Under the pieces are notes generated by a model, which worked only from the letters and a program-made list of their open reading frames with translations, had not been told where the DNA came from and did not search any database. Shown piece by piece: positions 40,501 through 55,500 of a DNA stretch of 64,000 nt. The number at the start of each line of letters is the position of its first letter. The first letter of the stretch is position 1. Position numbers and translations under genes: made by a program. The DNA is from Lamellibrachia columna (lineage: Eukaryota > Annelida > Polychaeta > Sabellida > Siboglinidae): contig OY759262.1 in NCBI GenBank assembly GCA_963662155.1, positions 12,611,782 through 12,675,781 on the forward strand, read 5' to 3'.

Positions 40501-43500
40501 TGTAGACAATGGGAACATCTTTCAGTGTGTACGTCTGTCCACGTAGTCTCTTTTATTCTTACTGTCCACATAGTCTCTTTTATTCTCACGTGGCTTGTTG
40601 GAATCTGCACCTGGTCAGTGATCTGTAGACCCTGAATGCACATTCCTGGGTCACATGTCCAGTTGTACATGTGCCCGACCACCAGTGTCTGGCTATGAAT
40701 AGATCACAGAGAAATTAAGTAGAGAAAATGTCACGTAGGCTTTGACTTGTTGATACCAAATTTAAACTGTGTGTCTTCGTGAGAATGCCATTGATACTGT
40801 AATAGTGTAGCACACCTTGGAATCTTTTGTAATCACTCCGGGTTGGCCAGACCAGGAGACTATTGGGGACTGATCGGAATAGATGTGAGATGGGAGAGGG
40901 ATTGAAGAGAGATGGGAGAGGGATGGGGGATGGGAGATGGAAGAGCGTTTGGTGATGGGAGAGGGATGGGGTGGGAGATGAGAGAGAGAGATTGGAGAGT
41001 GATGCGAGATTGGAGAAAGCTGGGAGAGGGATGGGAGAGAGAGGAGGAGAGGGATGGTGGTCAGTGATCTTTTGACCGCTAATACATGGAGGTGTATCAG
41101 ACCAGACAACATTAATCTAGATGACCACCAGTGGGAATTGTTTAATGGGGAATACTGGCTTGATAAAATTTTCAATCAAATATTCTTCAAATAGCTTCAT
41201 TCCTATTCTATTATATTACTTTACACAGCAATTTTTTATTTTTTTATCTGGCCACATCAATAATAATATTACGATTTTCTGTGCTGTGAGAAAATGTTTT
41301 AACTCTGAATTTGTCATGCATGAATGATGAACGGCTCACTTCTGTTTGTTGCCATACTGGCAAATACCAGCACCATCATGCTGCAGCAGGCTGAATGCAG
41401 ATTACCCTCCATTATGACCAAGCAAATTCCTGGCCTTCTGCCACTGCTACACTTAAAATGTCCTGTGTGAAATTTATCATAAAATTCTTTGCATTCCCAG
41501 CATACTGCAACCATGGCCCAATTTCAGTATTGCTTGCAGCTTTCATTCTGTTGTTTATTTCCACCTCCCACTGAGGTTCCCAACTTGCCACCTCCAACTG
41601 TGGTTTCCAACTTGCCACCTCCCACTGAGGTTCCCAACTTGCCACCTTCCACTGAGGTTCCCAACTTGCCACCTCCAACTGTGGTTTCCAACTTGCCACC
41701 TCCAACTGTGATTTCCAACTTGCCACCTCCAACTGAGGTTCCCAACTTGCCACCTCCCACTGAGGTTCCCAACTTGCCACCTCCCACTGTGGTGCCCAAC
41801 TTGCCAACTCCCACTGTGGATCCCAAATTGCCACCTCCCACTCACCTATTTCCATGGTTTCAACATTTTGCTGAGGTTGTTAATTATTGCTGTGTTTTTC
41901 ATCTGTTGCTATGGTTCCCACCCATAGCTGTAGTTCCTACCTCCCAATGTGGTCTTACGGCCTGCTGTGGTTGTCACCTGTGTGTTCGAACTGCCGTGTT
42001 CTTTTTTCTTGGCTATCATAGTTCCCATAGACCCAACAACAAAACAACCCTGAATGTGTTTTGTCCTTGAGCCAGAGAAACACTTTGTTGCTGACACTAG
42101 CTGACCTATGGCAGGCGCTTACAAGGGTGTAGTGTGTTGAGGGTGCCTGGCCACCCTGTTGACAGCAACAGACCACCCAGTGGCTAGTCTCTCATGCAGT
42201 ACACTGGTGCATTGGTGCAGGCAGAAAACAGATTGACTAACAGTAATATTTTTACTTATTCCACAGTCAGTTTACCTTTTTTCTTCCCGTGAGGTTTCGA
42301 CTACTATCAGCAATCTTCTTCAGACAAACTACTATGTCGCCATCTGTGAAATAAGTAAAAAAATATTACTCATTTGAACCATCCAGTCTGATGAACATCT
42401 TCACCCATTAACTAACAGTACTTCGAAGGTGGTGCATTTTATGACTTCCTTATTTATGACTTCTTCCCAGTTTTCATTACTCGAGTGCATGCATGCACAC
42501 AAGCATGCATGCACGTATGCATACATGACGAACGCATGCACGCACAGAGATACCAGGCCTGGAAGGGTCAGCTAGGGATCTTGGCCGTAAATAAGGGCCT
42601 GGCTGGGTCATCCCTTTTAATAACACAGGTATCGCTTCCCTGCCTTCAAAACAGCATGTAGTTATTTATGTACCCTATCCCAAGATATGATGTTTCACCT
42701 GACATGACATGGCAGTCTCAGCAGGTGTCTGTATTCGGTCAGTTTCTCTCATGTTCGTCCACCACTTTGTCGACAGTAAACAACATTCCACGGTCTATTT
42801 GTTTCCCATGTAATGATGTCCCCTCCGCAGACGGAATGCCATCCAGGGGGTTTTGAATACAACATAGCAGGTAAACAACTGAGTTTACCTGTGTGGGGGG
42901 TATGGTTGGGATATCCATTGCATTTCTGGTAGTATGCTAGGAGAAAATATATGGACTAATGTAACAGAGCATACATACATGTGTATTTGTGTGTGTGCTG
43001 TGTGCATTTGTATCCATATGGAGTAAGAATTAGTAGTAGGGCAAGTAGAATGTTAATGGACCAGTTTCAGTATGGTGGAAGAGGTATTGAAAGATAGATG
43101 GAAGAGATGACAGAGAGGTGAAATATGAAATATAGTTGAAAACTCTCTAAAAGGTGATAACACAACAATAATGTCGCAGTCAACAAATGAAAGACAGTCA
43201 TTGTGCCGGTTCAACTAATTTACCCTAGCTCTATACCCTCTGCCTCTGTCACCCCCGCATTGTTACAGTAGCAGTCATAAGGCCATATAACATCCATCAT
43301 ATTATGTCCCCACTTGTGCTGGTGGATAATGCCACTGATATACTACACCTCTTGCCAAATGTTACACAGCTGGCCTGGCATTAAGTGGCCAGCGCTGTTT
43401 ATCTCTGTTTATGTTATTGGGATTGTATTTATTCGGGCAGATATTGTAGGGTTGCCAAGTGCCTGTGCCTGAGCTGCCGCTGTACCCACCCTGGTCAGCT

Positions 43501-46500
43501 CACTGATCAGACATGCTGTACCACCCTGGTCAGCTACCTGATCAGACACGCTGTACCACCCTGGTCAGCTCACTGATCAGACATGCTGTACCACCCTGGT
43601 CAGCTACCTGATTAGACATGCTGTACCCACCCTGGTCAGCTCACTGATCAGACATGCTGTACCACCCTGGTCAGCTACCTGATCAGACACGCTGTACCAC
43701 CCTGGTCAGCTACCTGATCAGACACGCTGTACCCACCCTGGTCAGCTCACTGATCAGACATGCTGTACCACCCTGGTCAGCTCACTGATCAGACATGCTG
43801 TACCACCCTGGTCAGCTACCTGATCAGACACGCTGTACCCACCCTGGTCAGCTCACTGATCAGACATGCTGTACCACCCTGGTCAGCTACCTGATCAGAC
43901 ACGCTGTACCCACCCTGGTCAGCTCACTGATCAGACACGCTGTACCACCCTGGTCAGCTCACTGATCAGACATGCTGTACCACCCTGGTCAGCTCACTGA
44001 TCAGACACGCTGTACCCACCCTGGTCAGCTCACTGATCAGACACGCTGTACCCACCCTGGTCAGCTTACTGATCAGACATGCTGTACCACCCTGGTCAGC
44101 TCACTGATCAGACACGCTGTACCCACCCTGGTCAGCTCACTGATCAGACACGCTGTACCACCCTGGTCAGCTCACTGATCAGACATGCTGTACCCACCCT
44201 GGTCAGCTCACTGATCAGACACGCTGTACCCACCCTGGTCAGCTCACTGATCAGACATGCTGTACCCACCCTGGTCAGCTCACTGATCAGACATGCTGTA
44301 CCCACCCTGGTCAGCTCACTGATCAGACATGCTGTACCCACCCTGGTCAGCTCACTGATCAAACATGCTGCACCCACCCTGGTCAGCTCACTGATCAGAC
44401 ATGCTGTACCCACCCTGGTCAGCTCACTGATCAGTTAGTGCCAAGTGTAAAACTAGTGCCTCCATTCCGTGGTTTTGTATTTGTTTAAAATAACTCCGGG
44501 TGAAATGTACTTAGAAATGCTGTTTGTTTGCAGTCTGTGGCACCTGTTGAATTTCTGCTTAGGCTCTGAGACAGTGTTGCAATTTTTCAAACAGGCGGTT
44601 GTTTCTGTGTAATAGACCATAATTATCATTGTTAGTTATTGATTCCATATCGTTCTGTCTAGGTTTAATCCTTGTCACTTTATATCAAATTATGACTTTA
44701 TTCGGATATTATGTTGTCTCGTGTTGTTCCTCTACCTACACTCTAAAGTATTGTTACTGTGAATGTCCTGCAGAGAGTTTTCACAATTGGCAGTTTCTGG
44801 CAAATGTGCTGACCTCTAGTGGCCAGACATGAAGTTCTGAATCCATAGTTTATTTTTATCATTGTTTGAAAATTTATATCTCCTTTTAGTAAATGTGCCC
44901 AGGTTCTAAGTACTGCTCCAAGTACTAAACATAGAACATCCACTGGATTCCATCCAGGCTGCACATTACAGATAAATCTCTGACAACACACAAAACAAAA
45001 ACTGCCCAAAATATCCCACTGGGAGACTAGGGCTGCACATTAAATACACATTACTAGAGAGTTCCACTGGAATCAGTTCAAGGACAGACAGAAATATCCC
45101 ATTCCTGTGCTGATTGCTACTAAACAAGGTATAAATGTCATGATGGCTGTCAGCAGGGGATTTCTAGGGTGTTAACTTACCGTGATCACTGCATCAATCG
45201 ATCATGATTGTATAAACATTACTGCTGTTCAGGTTATTGTTTGTGTCAAGTTCTTGGTCAGTTGGCTTCAAGCCAGGCAGTGGTCAGTTATAGATTGGGT
45301 AATATGCATTGCTTGTGTTTGATGTGAATTTAATGGCTGTGTGGGGGGGAATTCTTCAAGGATTGGGAGATTTATTTCAGCAGTCGCAGACAAACTATGT
45401 CAAATATCCAGCGAAATAAAATATAATGGTTTCTGAGTAGCAAGTTTGTGCTCGTAATGCTGTTGGAGAACTTCAAGAAAAATATGTGTAGTTATAGGAT
45501 AGGACATATATATAGGGAATGGTTATTAAGTGTGTAACTTTGTTACACCATTGTCAGTGTGTAGATGAAGGTAAGGGTACGGATGGGTCTTGTTACTCTC
45601 ATAAAAAATTATATAACACTTATCTCATCCGTTAGGACAGATATAAGCACTTTATGCTTCACTGGCAGACCTGTTCACTCGAACACCAACTCTACTTCTC
45701 TGGGAAGCATTCAGCCATGCTGCAATTATTGCACAACAGATATTCATTCACATAATTCTAACACTGTGCGGTACTCATTTATGCAGCTGATGCAATATGG
45801 AGTAAACTAAATTACTTGGGTTTTAAGACAGCAGAATTTGAATCCTGGTTCTCTAGGTTGCGAATCTGACCCTCCTGCGGTATCGACATGCTTCTAACTG
45901 TTGTCTCCTTGGTACAGACAAGAAAGTGGGTGACCCAGAAATCGCCAAGTGTTATTGCCTGTTGTTTTGGTGGGGCCTGACACTGGGCAGAGAAACAGAC
46001 CAATTACTTAATCTTACATAGATCACTGACAGTCTAGAGAATCCATTATTCACCCGTCTGCCACCAAGGTGATATCTGAGTAGTTGGACCACTGTTGTTG
46101 TCATTTATTTATTTTAGTTGCCATCCTGTAGTTATGGAGCGAAAATGTAGCAGTAGGGTTGTTACATGAGTTGTGTACAAGAGATGTACATGAATGTACA
46201 CACAAAGTGAGGTGTACAGTGTTCATCTCATTTTAAAGCTAGTTGTAGGGTAGTGTAGCACAGTGTAGCACAGTGGCAGAGTTAGATGCTCTCAAAATGT
46301 GGGCCAGAGATGATGTAGTAATGTAATATTTAACACACACCAGCTATATTTAGTGCCTGCTTGCGATGCTGGTAAACATTTTGCGGTCTATTTTTTATAG
46401 TAGTGAAACACGTGTTTTGCATAACTGCAGCAGTAGTTAATATGGTAGGATGGGCCAGAGCAGTGACAAGATGGCAGGGTTCAAACTCGGTTGGGTGTCA

Positions 46501-49500
46501 GTGATTTGTCTGTGTTGCTGGCTTCGTATGGTGCTTCCTGTTGACAAAATAACTCTGATGCTTTGAATGAAGGTGAGTTAACATGTAGCACCTAATGCCA
46601 GTGATCCTGTGGTGTGAATGTTGGTCTACTTTCTCCCACAGTCAGTGCCCAGTGGCCATGTGTCTACCATGAGTAAGTCCAGCAGTAGTTTACTCTTCCC
46701 TACCACACCCTCAGGGCTGACAACAGGGGTACTTCAGACATACCCGAAGGCACACAATTGGAGGCATACATTCAGAGGAACACGTGCACCCCAGCCTCTC
46801 CTCAATGCACCAAACAGGGAGCAGTATACAAAATAGGAAGCACTGTAAATCACACCTCAGTGCGTCAAACACCTCAGACAGACACCAGTGCACCAAACTG
46901 GAAGCACCAAAGCCATACCATAGTGCACCAAACAGGGGCACACCAGCTACACTTCAGTGCACCAAACTGGAAGCACTATAGCCATACACCAGTGCATCAA
47001 ACAAGGAGTGCTTCAGGGTTACAGTAAGGACTGATTTCACAGCAGTTCTAGCCTATCCTATACAAAGGCCATCCAAGTGAACCAGATTGTTGTATAGTTT
47101 ACTTTTAATGCTATACACATCAGATTGTAGATGCTTACTTAGAAACCTGCCATCATCAGGACCGTGGGTTTGTGGCACAAGCACTGATTACAGCGGTTTC
47201 TGTGACTCCTGGTGCTTGCGTAACTCAGATTCCTCTATTTACTGCTATAGATATTTATTCCCACAGCGCAGCGAGTGCAGCCCCAGCGCATGCTGCCATG
47301 CTGTGTAGCTGACTAGCTGCCACCTACAGGCAGGCGTTAATAGTGTGTGAAATTAAAGGGTGTTATTCATTCACATTTACTGTGGGTCCATAAATATTTG
47401 CGGCAAATTTTTTTGCGTAAATGTGGTGAACTGATTGTTAATGTCCTCAAGCAAAGGCATTTGTGCAAGAACAGGCCATTATCACACATGGGATGATGTA
47501 AGTTTACATGTCCGCTTCGGAGAGATAGTGATGTGTACAAGTGGTCTGTTTGTTATTTAACACAGTCTAGGTCTAACACACATCAAGTTTCATAACTGAT
47601 CGCTGCATGTGAATTCTCTGGTCACAGTATTAGAATTCTCTGGTCATTGTTTCAGGGTTGGAATTCTGTGGTTATTGTGTCAGGGTTAGAATTCTCTGAT
47701 CATTGTGTCAGGGTTTTCTGGTCACTGTAATCAACGTTCCATGGCCTCTACTTCAAGGTTCTGTCACATAATTGTTCAGCTCTGTGGTCGTTGCATAAAG
47801 GTTCTCTTGCATCATTGTATCAGAAATGTTTGGCCATTGATGTCCCGAGATGTTTTGTGATGTTGAGCATTAAATTTTGCTTCCACATGTGCTTTCTGAG
47901 AAAGAAATGTTATCTTGCGTACAACTTAATTATGCCTGGTGGTTGCCAGGTCAGGTTGGGGGGGGTGGCTGCCTTCTGTCGAGACATTATCATGTACACA
48001 TAGCAAGCAGACGACCACATAATGAATTCAGCCAGTGGTATTGTACATGTTGCGTGTGCATGTTTTCACATGCATTCAGACGTGTTAATGGGATCTAAGT
48101 AAAGCTAATTAATATCTGTGAGTGCAAATCAGGTAACACCTGTTGCTGCTGGGTTTGTATATCAATAGGCAACTACAGTGGTGCCATCTTGTGGCTGTTG
48201 TACGTAGTTTGTGTATCGGAGTTTACTTACTCCTCAATAAAACTAACAGCCGCCTATCTCCGCGTCTCGTCATTCTCAGTAATTGCGCAGTGACTGTACT
48301 CTGATACAACTTTGACTTATGTGTGTGGACCTATTGCACCGCCCGTGTTGATCAGGGCAGGGCACTCAACGTGGTGCTCCTGGTGGTGCCACCACATTCG
48401 ACCTTTGCGCTGTGTGCAGTTGTCAATTACACACCCACCGTGGTTGTTATGAAACTTCATTGTGCTTTGTTCCGATGCCAAGGGCATATGTCATTGTCTG
48501 TGAGTTGGACTAATAACTTTTACATTTTTTTCTGCTCACACAATAAATATTAATGAAACATTGTCCAATCTATTGACTTCATTACCAGAATTGCTGCCTT
48601 CATTATGATGAACTTTGGTCATGTTTTATTTAGTACAGCTTGTGTGTTTATAAAAAGTGTTGTTCTAAAGACAATGGCGCCACCTGTTGCTGTATTTAAA
48701 TATGTTGAACTGCACAATTCATATCTGAGTTGATTAATGAACCAATTTTCAGTGCATTATCACCACCCTAATTTGTTATTACTTTTAAAGAATATTGCTT
48801 TGGATAAATTTATTTCACATTTTAAAATCCAATTTATTCTGTAACATTTAACAATTACCCATCAAGTAAAGATTATTCTGTTTTTCAGAATCGACACTAA
48901 TAATTTGATGTTAGTATTTTTTTTGTAACAAAAAACTTTAGTTACTTAACCAAATGTAAACTCTATCGATTTATTTTCAGTTTAGTTTAATGCATGATTT
49001 ATGCCCATATTTAATGAGAATACTTTGTTTCATTTTTGTAGAGACTGGTTTGGTGTGCAGCCATGATTCAGTGGTGAGAAAAGATGGCGACTCATGGCAG
49101 CTGGACCCCTGCACCACCTGTACCTGCAAGAATGGACTCACCTTCTGCAGGGCCGCCAGTTGTGAAGAGACAGTCCACTGTAGCTGGATGGGGGTGCCAG
49201 AAGGAGAATGTTGTCCAGTTTGCAGAGGTGAATATTGTGTGATTGTTGAATATTGTATGATCAATTTGCATGTTGCTTGACAGTTTGGTGCATATGAAAA
49301 TCACTCATAATGTGGTGCTTTGTGAAATTACAATATAATGTATAATTATAATGTATAAGAAGTATTATTAACATTGTAGTTGTTAATGTAAAAATAATGT
49401 TTCATTGTTTATTTTTTGCTGGCATGATTGAAATTATAGCACTTAATTTACTGTCTAAAACTTACGCTGGTGGAGACATCAGGAGAAATGTTTGAAAAAC

Positions 49501-52500
49501 TTTATCCAAAATGCTGGTAACAATAATAACAAACTTCAATAGTACCTAAATACTCAGAAACCAGACTCAGGGCGCAACAAACCAGCATCGTTAACCCTGA
49601 TATCATGAACCGCCGAGGATTTAGGATGGAAATGCAATTTCGAATAGATGTGATGTTACTATTTTTTATTTTTTTTGCATGCTTTTTATTTGTTTAATAA
49701 TTTTTTTTTTTTTTTTTAGTTTGTAGACATGTCTTGAGCATGGCTTAGTCAGAGTCATTCTAATATGTTGCTGTGTTTTGCCACCAGGGTGCATTGCTGA
49801 TGATGGTGAACTGTACAAGAACGGAGAGTCATGGGCGTCGAAGGATGGCTGTGTCATGTGTCACTGTGACGAGGGTCATGTCTACTGTCAGGCCGAGATG
49901 TGTGTCATCAGATGTACGCACCCGCGAAAACTGCCTGGAATCTGCTGTCCAGTTTGTGACGGTCAGTTTAGTATGTTTGGAGACACACACGAATGCACGC
50001 ACGTATGACCCACACATGCATGCATACATGATAATAATAATAATGTACATATTATTTAATCATAATAAAACCTTTGTTCGATAATAGTATTCCATCATAC
50101 CTGTACATAAACATCAGTATTTATCAAGCTAGTTATGATACATGTACGTAATAATTAATCATGATAGAACCTTATTTATGTAGTAGTATTCCACCACGTG
50201 TAAACTAAAGATTAAACAATGATGTATTCATCTGAAACTACTAAATGCATGAAATACTGACCTATTTATTATCCATGTTACAGAGGAGACTTTGGTGACT
50301 GTTCCACCACATTGTCCTCCAGTTAATGACTGCTCCCTTTTGTGTCCCAATGGAAGAGTCCGTGATGCTGACGGCTGCTACCTGTGTCAGTGCAACCCTG
50401 AAACAGGTAATAACTCTGCTCTTTGAAGTCATGAATACAACAAAAATGGTTATATACTAGGTACAACCAAGAATGAAAAAGATTGGAGTAACACTCGTGG
50501 AAGTTCAACTGAAGTGGTTACAGTTTCTATTGAAAATATTGATCTAGTAATAAAACATTTTTCTTAACAAAGTATTTTTCTTGACACTTCTGAAGATAGT
50601 TAATGTAGAGGACACAGTATGTTGATATGCAATTTTTTATTCAGTCTTGTTAAGAGTACCGCATGGAAGAAAGTATTGATAACATGTTGCTAAAATTAAT
50701 GAGAGAATTTTATTTCACTTAGGCAATGTTGATAAAGATATTTTTGTGCATTTTCCTCCAGTTATCGCCACAGAGCTGCCCAGCACTACAGCGACTTCAA
50801 CGGAAATTTCGGAACATGGTCGCAAGTGCCTGTCACTAGAGGGCGTGCGCATGCACGATGGCGACTCATGGTACGATGGCTGTCGACGCTGCTTCTGTCA
50901 TCACGGACGTGAGATGTGTGCCCTCATCACTTGCCCCGCCCTCAAATGTCACAACCCTATCATGAGGGTGGGGGACTGTTGCCCGTCTTGTGGATGTGAG
51001 TAAGGGCATTGGGAACTGAGATTTTGTGCAATGCCAACAATTTTGTTGTTGTCATAGTTTGTGGTTTGTGTGGCGCTTTGTTAAACTTATTTCAAGTCCC
51101 TTCCTTAATCAGTAGGACCTTTCATTTGTTTAATTAGTTAATGTTTACATGCAAACCTTCTCTTCCATAATTTATGGAAACTTGATTTTTTTTAAACTGC
51201 ACCTTTTTTTAAACTGCACCTGTGATGGAAAAATAATGGCAGTGTTTTGTCTTCAGTCGAGGAGCTGCCATCGTCGTCGACTACGAGCAAATGTCGGACG
51301 ACGGACGGCCGTCACGTGACAGACGGTGACACATGGGACATGGACGAGTGTACGCAGTGTATCTGTCACGAGGGAGGTGTCCTCTGTGAGATAGAGAGCT
51401 GTCCTCCTATCCTGTGTCATCATCCTGTCAAACTTCCTGGGCGCTGTTGCCTCGCCTGTCCAGGTCTGTTCTTGTTTCTCTGTCAATAGATTTGGGATGG
51501 AAATAAAGGAAGAAAAATTATGTTGTTAAGAAATGAAGTATGGTGTGTGTGATTTTTTGTGAATGTTTTAATTAGATATCATGGTGCATTTGTTTGGTAT
51601 AATATTCCATTGCTTCAAATGTGTGTCATGTAGAACCATGAGGGGGCAAAGCAAAGAGCTACCACAATGTTTCTCTAATACACTAATACAATAACTAAGC
51701 GACAGTGTAGATTCTGAAACATAATCATTAATAAATATTGATGTTTATCGGAATGTGTACTATGTATCATATTGGTGTTTTTGCCAATTTTTTTAACAAT
51801 CATTGCTCCAAAAAATTTTTATTGTAAGTCATTCTTTTAAAACTTCTACACATATCTGTTCAACCAAAGCACCATGCAATATTGCACTGAATGGGATACA
51901 AAGAGAATAACATATCATGTTTTGTTGAAACAGATGGAAATGAGTTGCTGCCACTGCCCTCTGGCAGGAAAAACAAGAATCACTGCATGTCTGCTGCAGG
52001 AGTGTCATACAGCAGTGGCGACACCTGGCGGGTGAATGGGTGTCAGAGTTGCATTTGTCAGAACAGTCAGATCCACTGTTTCTCACAGTCCTGTCCGCTG
52101 CTCACTTGCAATGAGACACAGCTCAAGAAAGGCCAGTGCTGCCCTCATTGTCCAGGTAAGAGAACTAAGCAGTTGAAAATTAACAGCCAGGAACTTTATT
52201 AGAAAATAATAATCTGTAACAGTATAATTTTTACAAAGTTAAGTAATCTGTAACAGCATGAATGTGGCAATGTTAAGTAATCTGTAATAGTGTCATTGTT
52301 ACAATGTTAAGAAGTCTGATAGATTCATCTGTTAGATATTTCTCTTCCAAAACTAAAACTTGGCAGAAAGTTCTGTAGCATTTACTTATTATATTTAAAG
52401 TTTTGCCTGTCTGAGGAACTGTGTGTGTTCACTATATTGATGACAGACTGTGAGTCTGTTAAAGTCATCCATGCTAAAACGGGAAAATGAAAATTACTAT

Positions 52501-55500
52501 TGCCATAGAAAATATATTGATGCTTTATTACTGTAGCAGTTATGTGTAAGGTACTGTAGCAGTTATGTGTAAGGTACTGTAGCAGTTATGTGTAAGGTAC
52601 TGTAGCAGTTATGTGTAAGGTACTGTAGCAGTTATGTGTAAGGTACTGTAGCAGTTATGTGTAAGGTACTGTAGCAGTTATGTGTAAGGTACTGTAGTAG
52701 GTTATGTGTAAGGTACTGTAGCAGTTATGTGTAAGGTACTGTAGCAGTTATGTGTAAGGTACTGTAGTAGGTTTTGTGTAAGGTACTGTAGTAGGTTTTG
52801 TGGATTGTTTCCATTTTATTTTAAAATACTGGACAATGTTTTAGTGTCACCACATATGGGAATATGTTGTCCACTTCCAGAGTCGGTCAAGCTGCCATCG
52901 ACGTCATGTGTTTACAAGGGCATCCAGCACCTCACCATGGAACGATGGCTCGACGGAGAATGTATGGAATGCATCTGCCACCAGGGGCAGGCGAAGTGTT
53001 CACCGATTGTTTGCAGCAAACAGCTCGATTGTGAACATCCGATTCGTGTGTCAGGGTGGTGCTGCCCTCTGTGTACAAGTGAGTATGATTTAAATATATC
53101 GTCATTATGCTTTAATCACTATACATGAACTGAATCCATAGAGATGTATGTATAAAGACTTGGTAATTACTGCTATTACCACCACCACCACCACACCACC
53201 ACTGCGCCACCACAATACTACCACCACCACAACCACAGCACCACCACTATAACGACCACAATCACAGCACCACAACCACCACACCAGAACCACAGCTCCA
53301 CCACCAGAACAATCACCACCACTGCAACCACATAACCACCACAACCACCACCATGACCCCAGCACCACCACGACCCCAGCACCACGTACATAATCCAACC
53401 ACCACGCCATAGCACCACCACCACCGTCACATTTGTAAACAGGAAACAGGAACAGGAAACAGGAAATATTTATTCGTCCCAAAGACAACAAAATAGAGTA
53501 TTCAACACAAAAACCATACAATATATTACATATATGTCGACATTATAAAACGAAGTAGTAAGAATATAGAGTACGGTCTGAAAAAAAAAAGATAATGTCA
53601 TATAAGGGACGGGAGACTCCTACTAAGACTAAAAAATAATCGCTGTCGTAGGAGCCACCCTGTCGATTAATTTCACCTGTTTTTAAATTATAAAAAGAAA
53701 AATCCCTATAGATATTAATGCATAATTACTGAGTGAACAAAATTAATATAGATATGTCTGTATATTACAAATACCAATTATATTCCTACAATCGGATATA
53801 CATAGAGTGATTTTAACCAAGGAGGAACGGAGACATAGTCATGTTGACATATATAACAATTTTGGATTGCACATTGTTCAATATATGTATTCAGATAATA
53901 AAGTTTGATATAATTTGAGAAACCATGTAAACTGTGAGTGGTGACCTTGTCTTTTAATAAATCAGGTGCATTATTTATAGTATGTGGCAAACTGTACCTG
54001 AGACTTCGTTTAGCAAACTCGTGGTGTACCCTGATTGTATGTATATTATATCGACCACGTGTATTAAAGTTGTGAACACTATTGTTTTGATCAAGTGGTA
54101 AGTTTTGCAGGTAGTTTATTGTTTGAAAATTTATGATATAATTTTAGTTCCTGCAATTTTAGAATATGCTCTACTTTTAGTAAATTAAGACTTTTGAACA
54201 GTGGATCGGTATGAGCATTATATTTACTTAAACATATAATTTGGACGGCTTTCTTTTGACGTTTTTTTAGTCTATCACATCTATAGCCCCAGGCCGTTAA
54301 GCCATAGTTTAGATGTGACAATATCAAAGTGTTATACAACATAATCTTTATATTAAGAGGTAACAATCTTTTAAGTTTATTTAAAGTAAAGAACCATATG
54401 TATGAGTACTATGTAATATTGGAAATTGTGTCCGACCTCAAGGGTGTATTCTTTTGTAGATGCAACAGTGGCTCCACCTGTATTGTCACATCACCCCAAC
54501 TCAGTGCAGTCAGCGACACCTGGTGTCATAGGGACACAACAGACATACAACAAAGGTATTGTGTTTCGTTTTATAAATAATGATGATGTTTTTTCACTAT
54601 GTGATCGAGCTGTTCTGAGCCTCACATTTATTATCTTAAAATGCAATCCCCATTGATAAACAGTAAAACTACGCCATGCACTGTAGTATAACTGTAAGTC
54701 AACTGTTGCTTTAAATAAGATACCGTGGCTTGATGCTGTATATACACCAGTGAATTAGTAAAATATTGTGTTTAGTAAATACAATAATTGCTAACAAAAT
54801 AACACACTAAATATACTGAACTGACTGCATGATTCAGAAGAGACCATATTAGCATTTTTAATGCTTTGGCCTAAATACGTGCTAATTTTGTAGGTGAAGG
54901 AGACAGCCACAAAGGCTACCAAGTATCCATTGGGATTCTCTCGGTGTTCGTCATTCTGTTACTCCTGCTTGTCCTACTCCTCACCTTCCTGTTGCGACAA
55001 CGGCAACGAAGGCCGAGGAAACGTGGCAGGTCACAGATGGCTGAAGTTTGTGGAATCAACGGGAAAAAGAAACGTCCAAAGTCAACGAACCTCGACTTCC
55101 AGGGCATTAACCCTCTTGGAAACAAGAACATGCCGATTTACCAGAAGGTGTTCATGGATGAGAACTTTCACTGTCATGTCACAGACGAGACGATTAACCC
55201 GCTTGGCAACGGCGTGTGCGGCTCGTTGGCAACCGGTGTGTGTCACAACGTTGCTATGGATGAAATGAACATCCCGTGTCATAGCGACAATGACCTGAAT
55301 ACACCTCTAGATGTCACCACGAGCACAACAGATGAAGACTGTCATGACGTCATGACGAATGACAGTGACAGTTGTCACGACGGCGTGACAGAAAAACAAA
55401 ACATTTCGCCAGCTTGTGAAGGCGGCATCATGGCAGAGAACGATATAATGCCAGTCTGTCACAATGCTGCTATGGATAACATGACCACTGATCAGTGTGA

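Larger units (their letters stand above)
33689..49041 (+). other. CRIM1: CRIM1 intron 4 (15.4 kb), minisatellite-rich
   Basis: The longest intron. At least ten separate tandem arrays lie in it, at about 35120, 36116, 37481, 38911, 39545, 40051, 40870, 41565, 43484 and 46780, plus SINE copy 2. A cysteine-rich open stretch at 47124-47219 is the only exon-like candidate. The acceptor is CATTTTTGTAG. Confidence 0.7.

Noticed and set aside
41489..42070. 193-codon ORF with PPPTEVPNL repeats
   Set aside because: Driven by the 27-bp repeat, in an intron, and both strands are open across it.
43484..44433. CRISPR array
   Set aside because: Units are directly head-to-tail with no unique spacers, and the genome is eukaryotic.
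52845..52880. Upstream acceptor for exon 11
   Set aside because: It keeps frame, but its pyrimidine tract is weaker than that at 52881 and the added residues do not resemble the other linkers. Kept only as an alternative.
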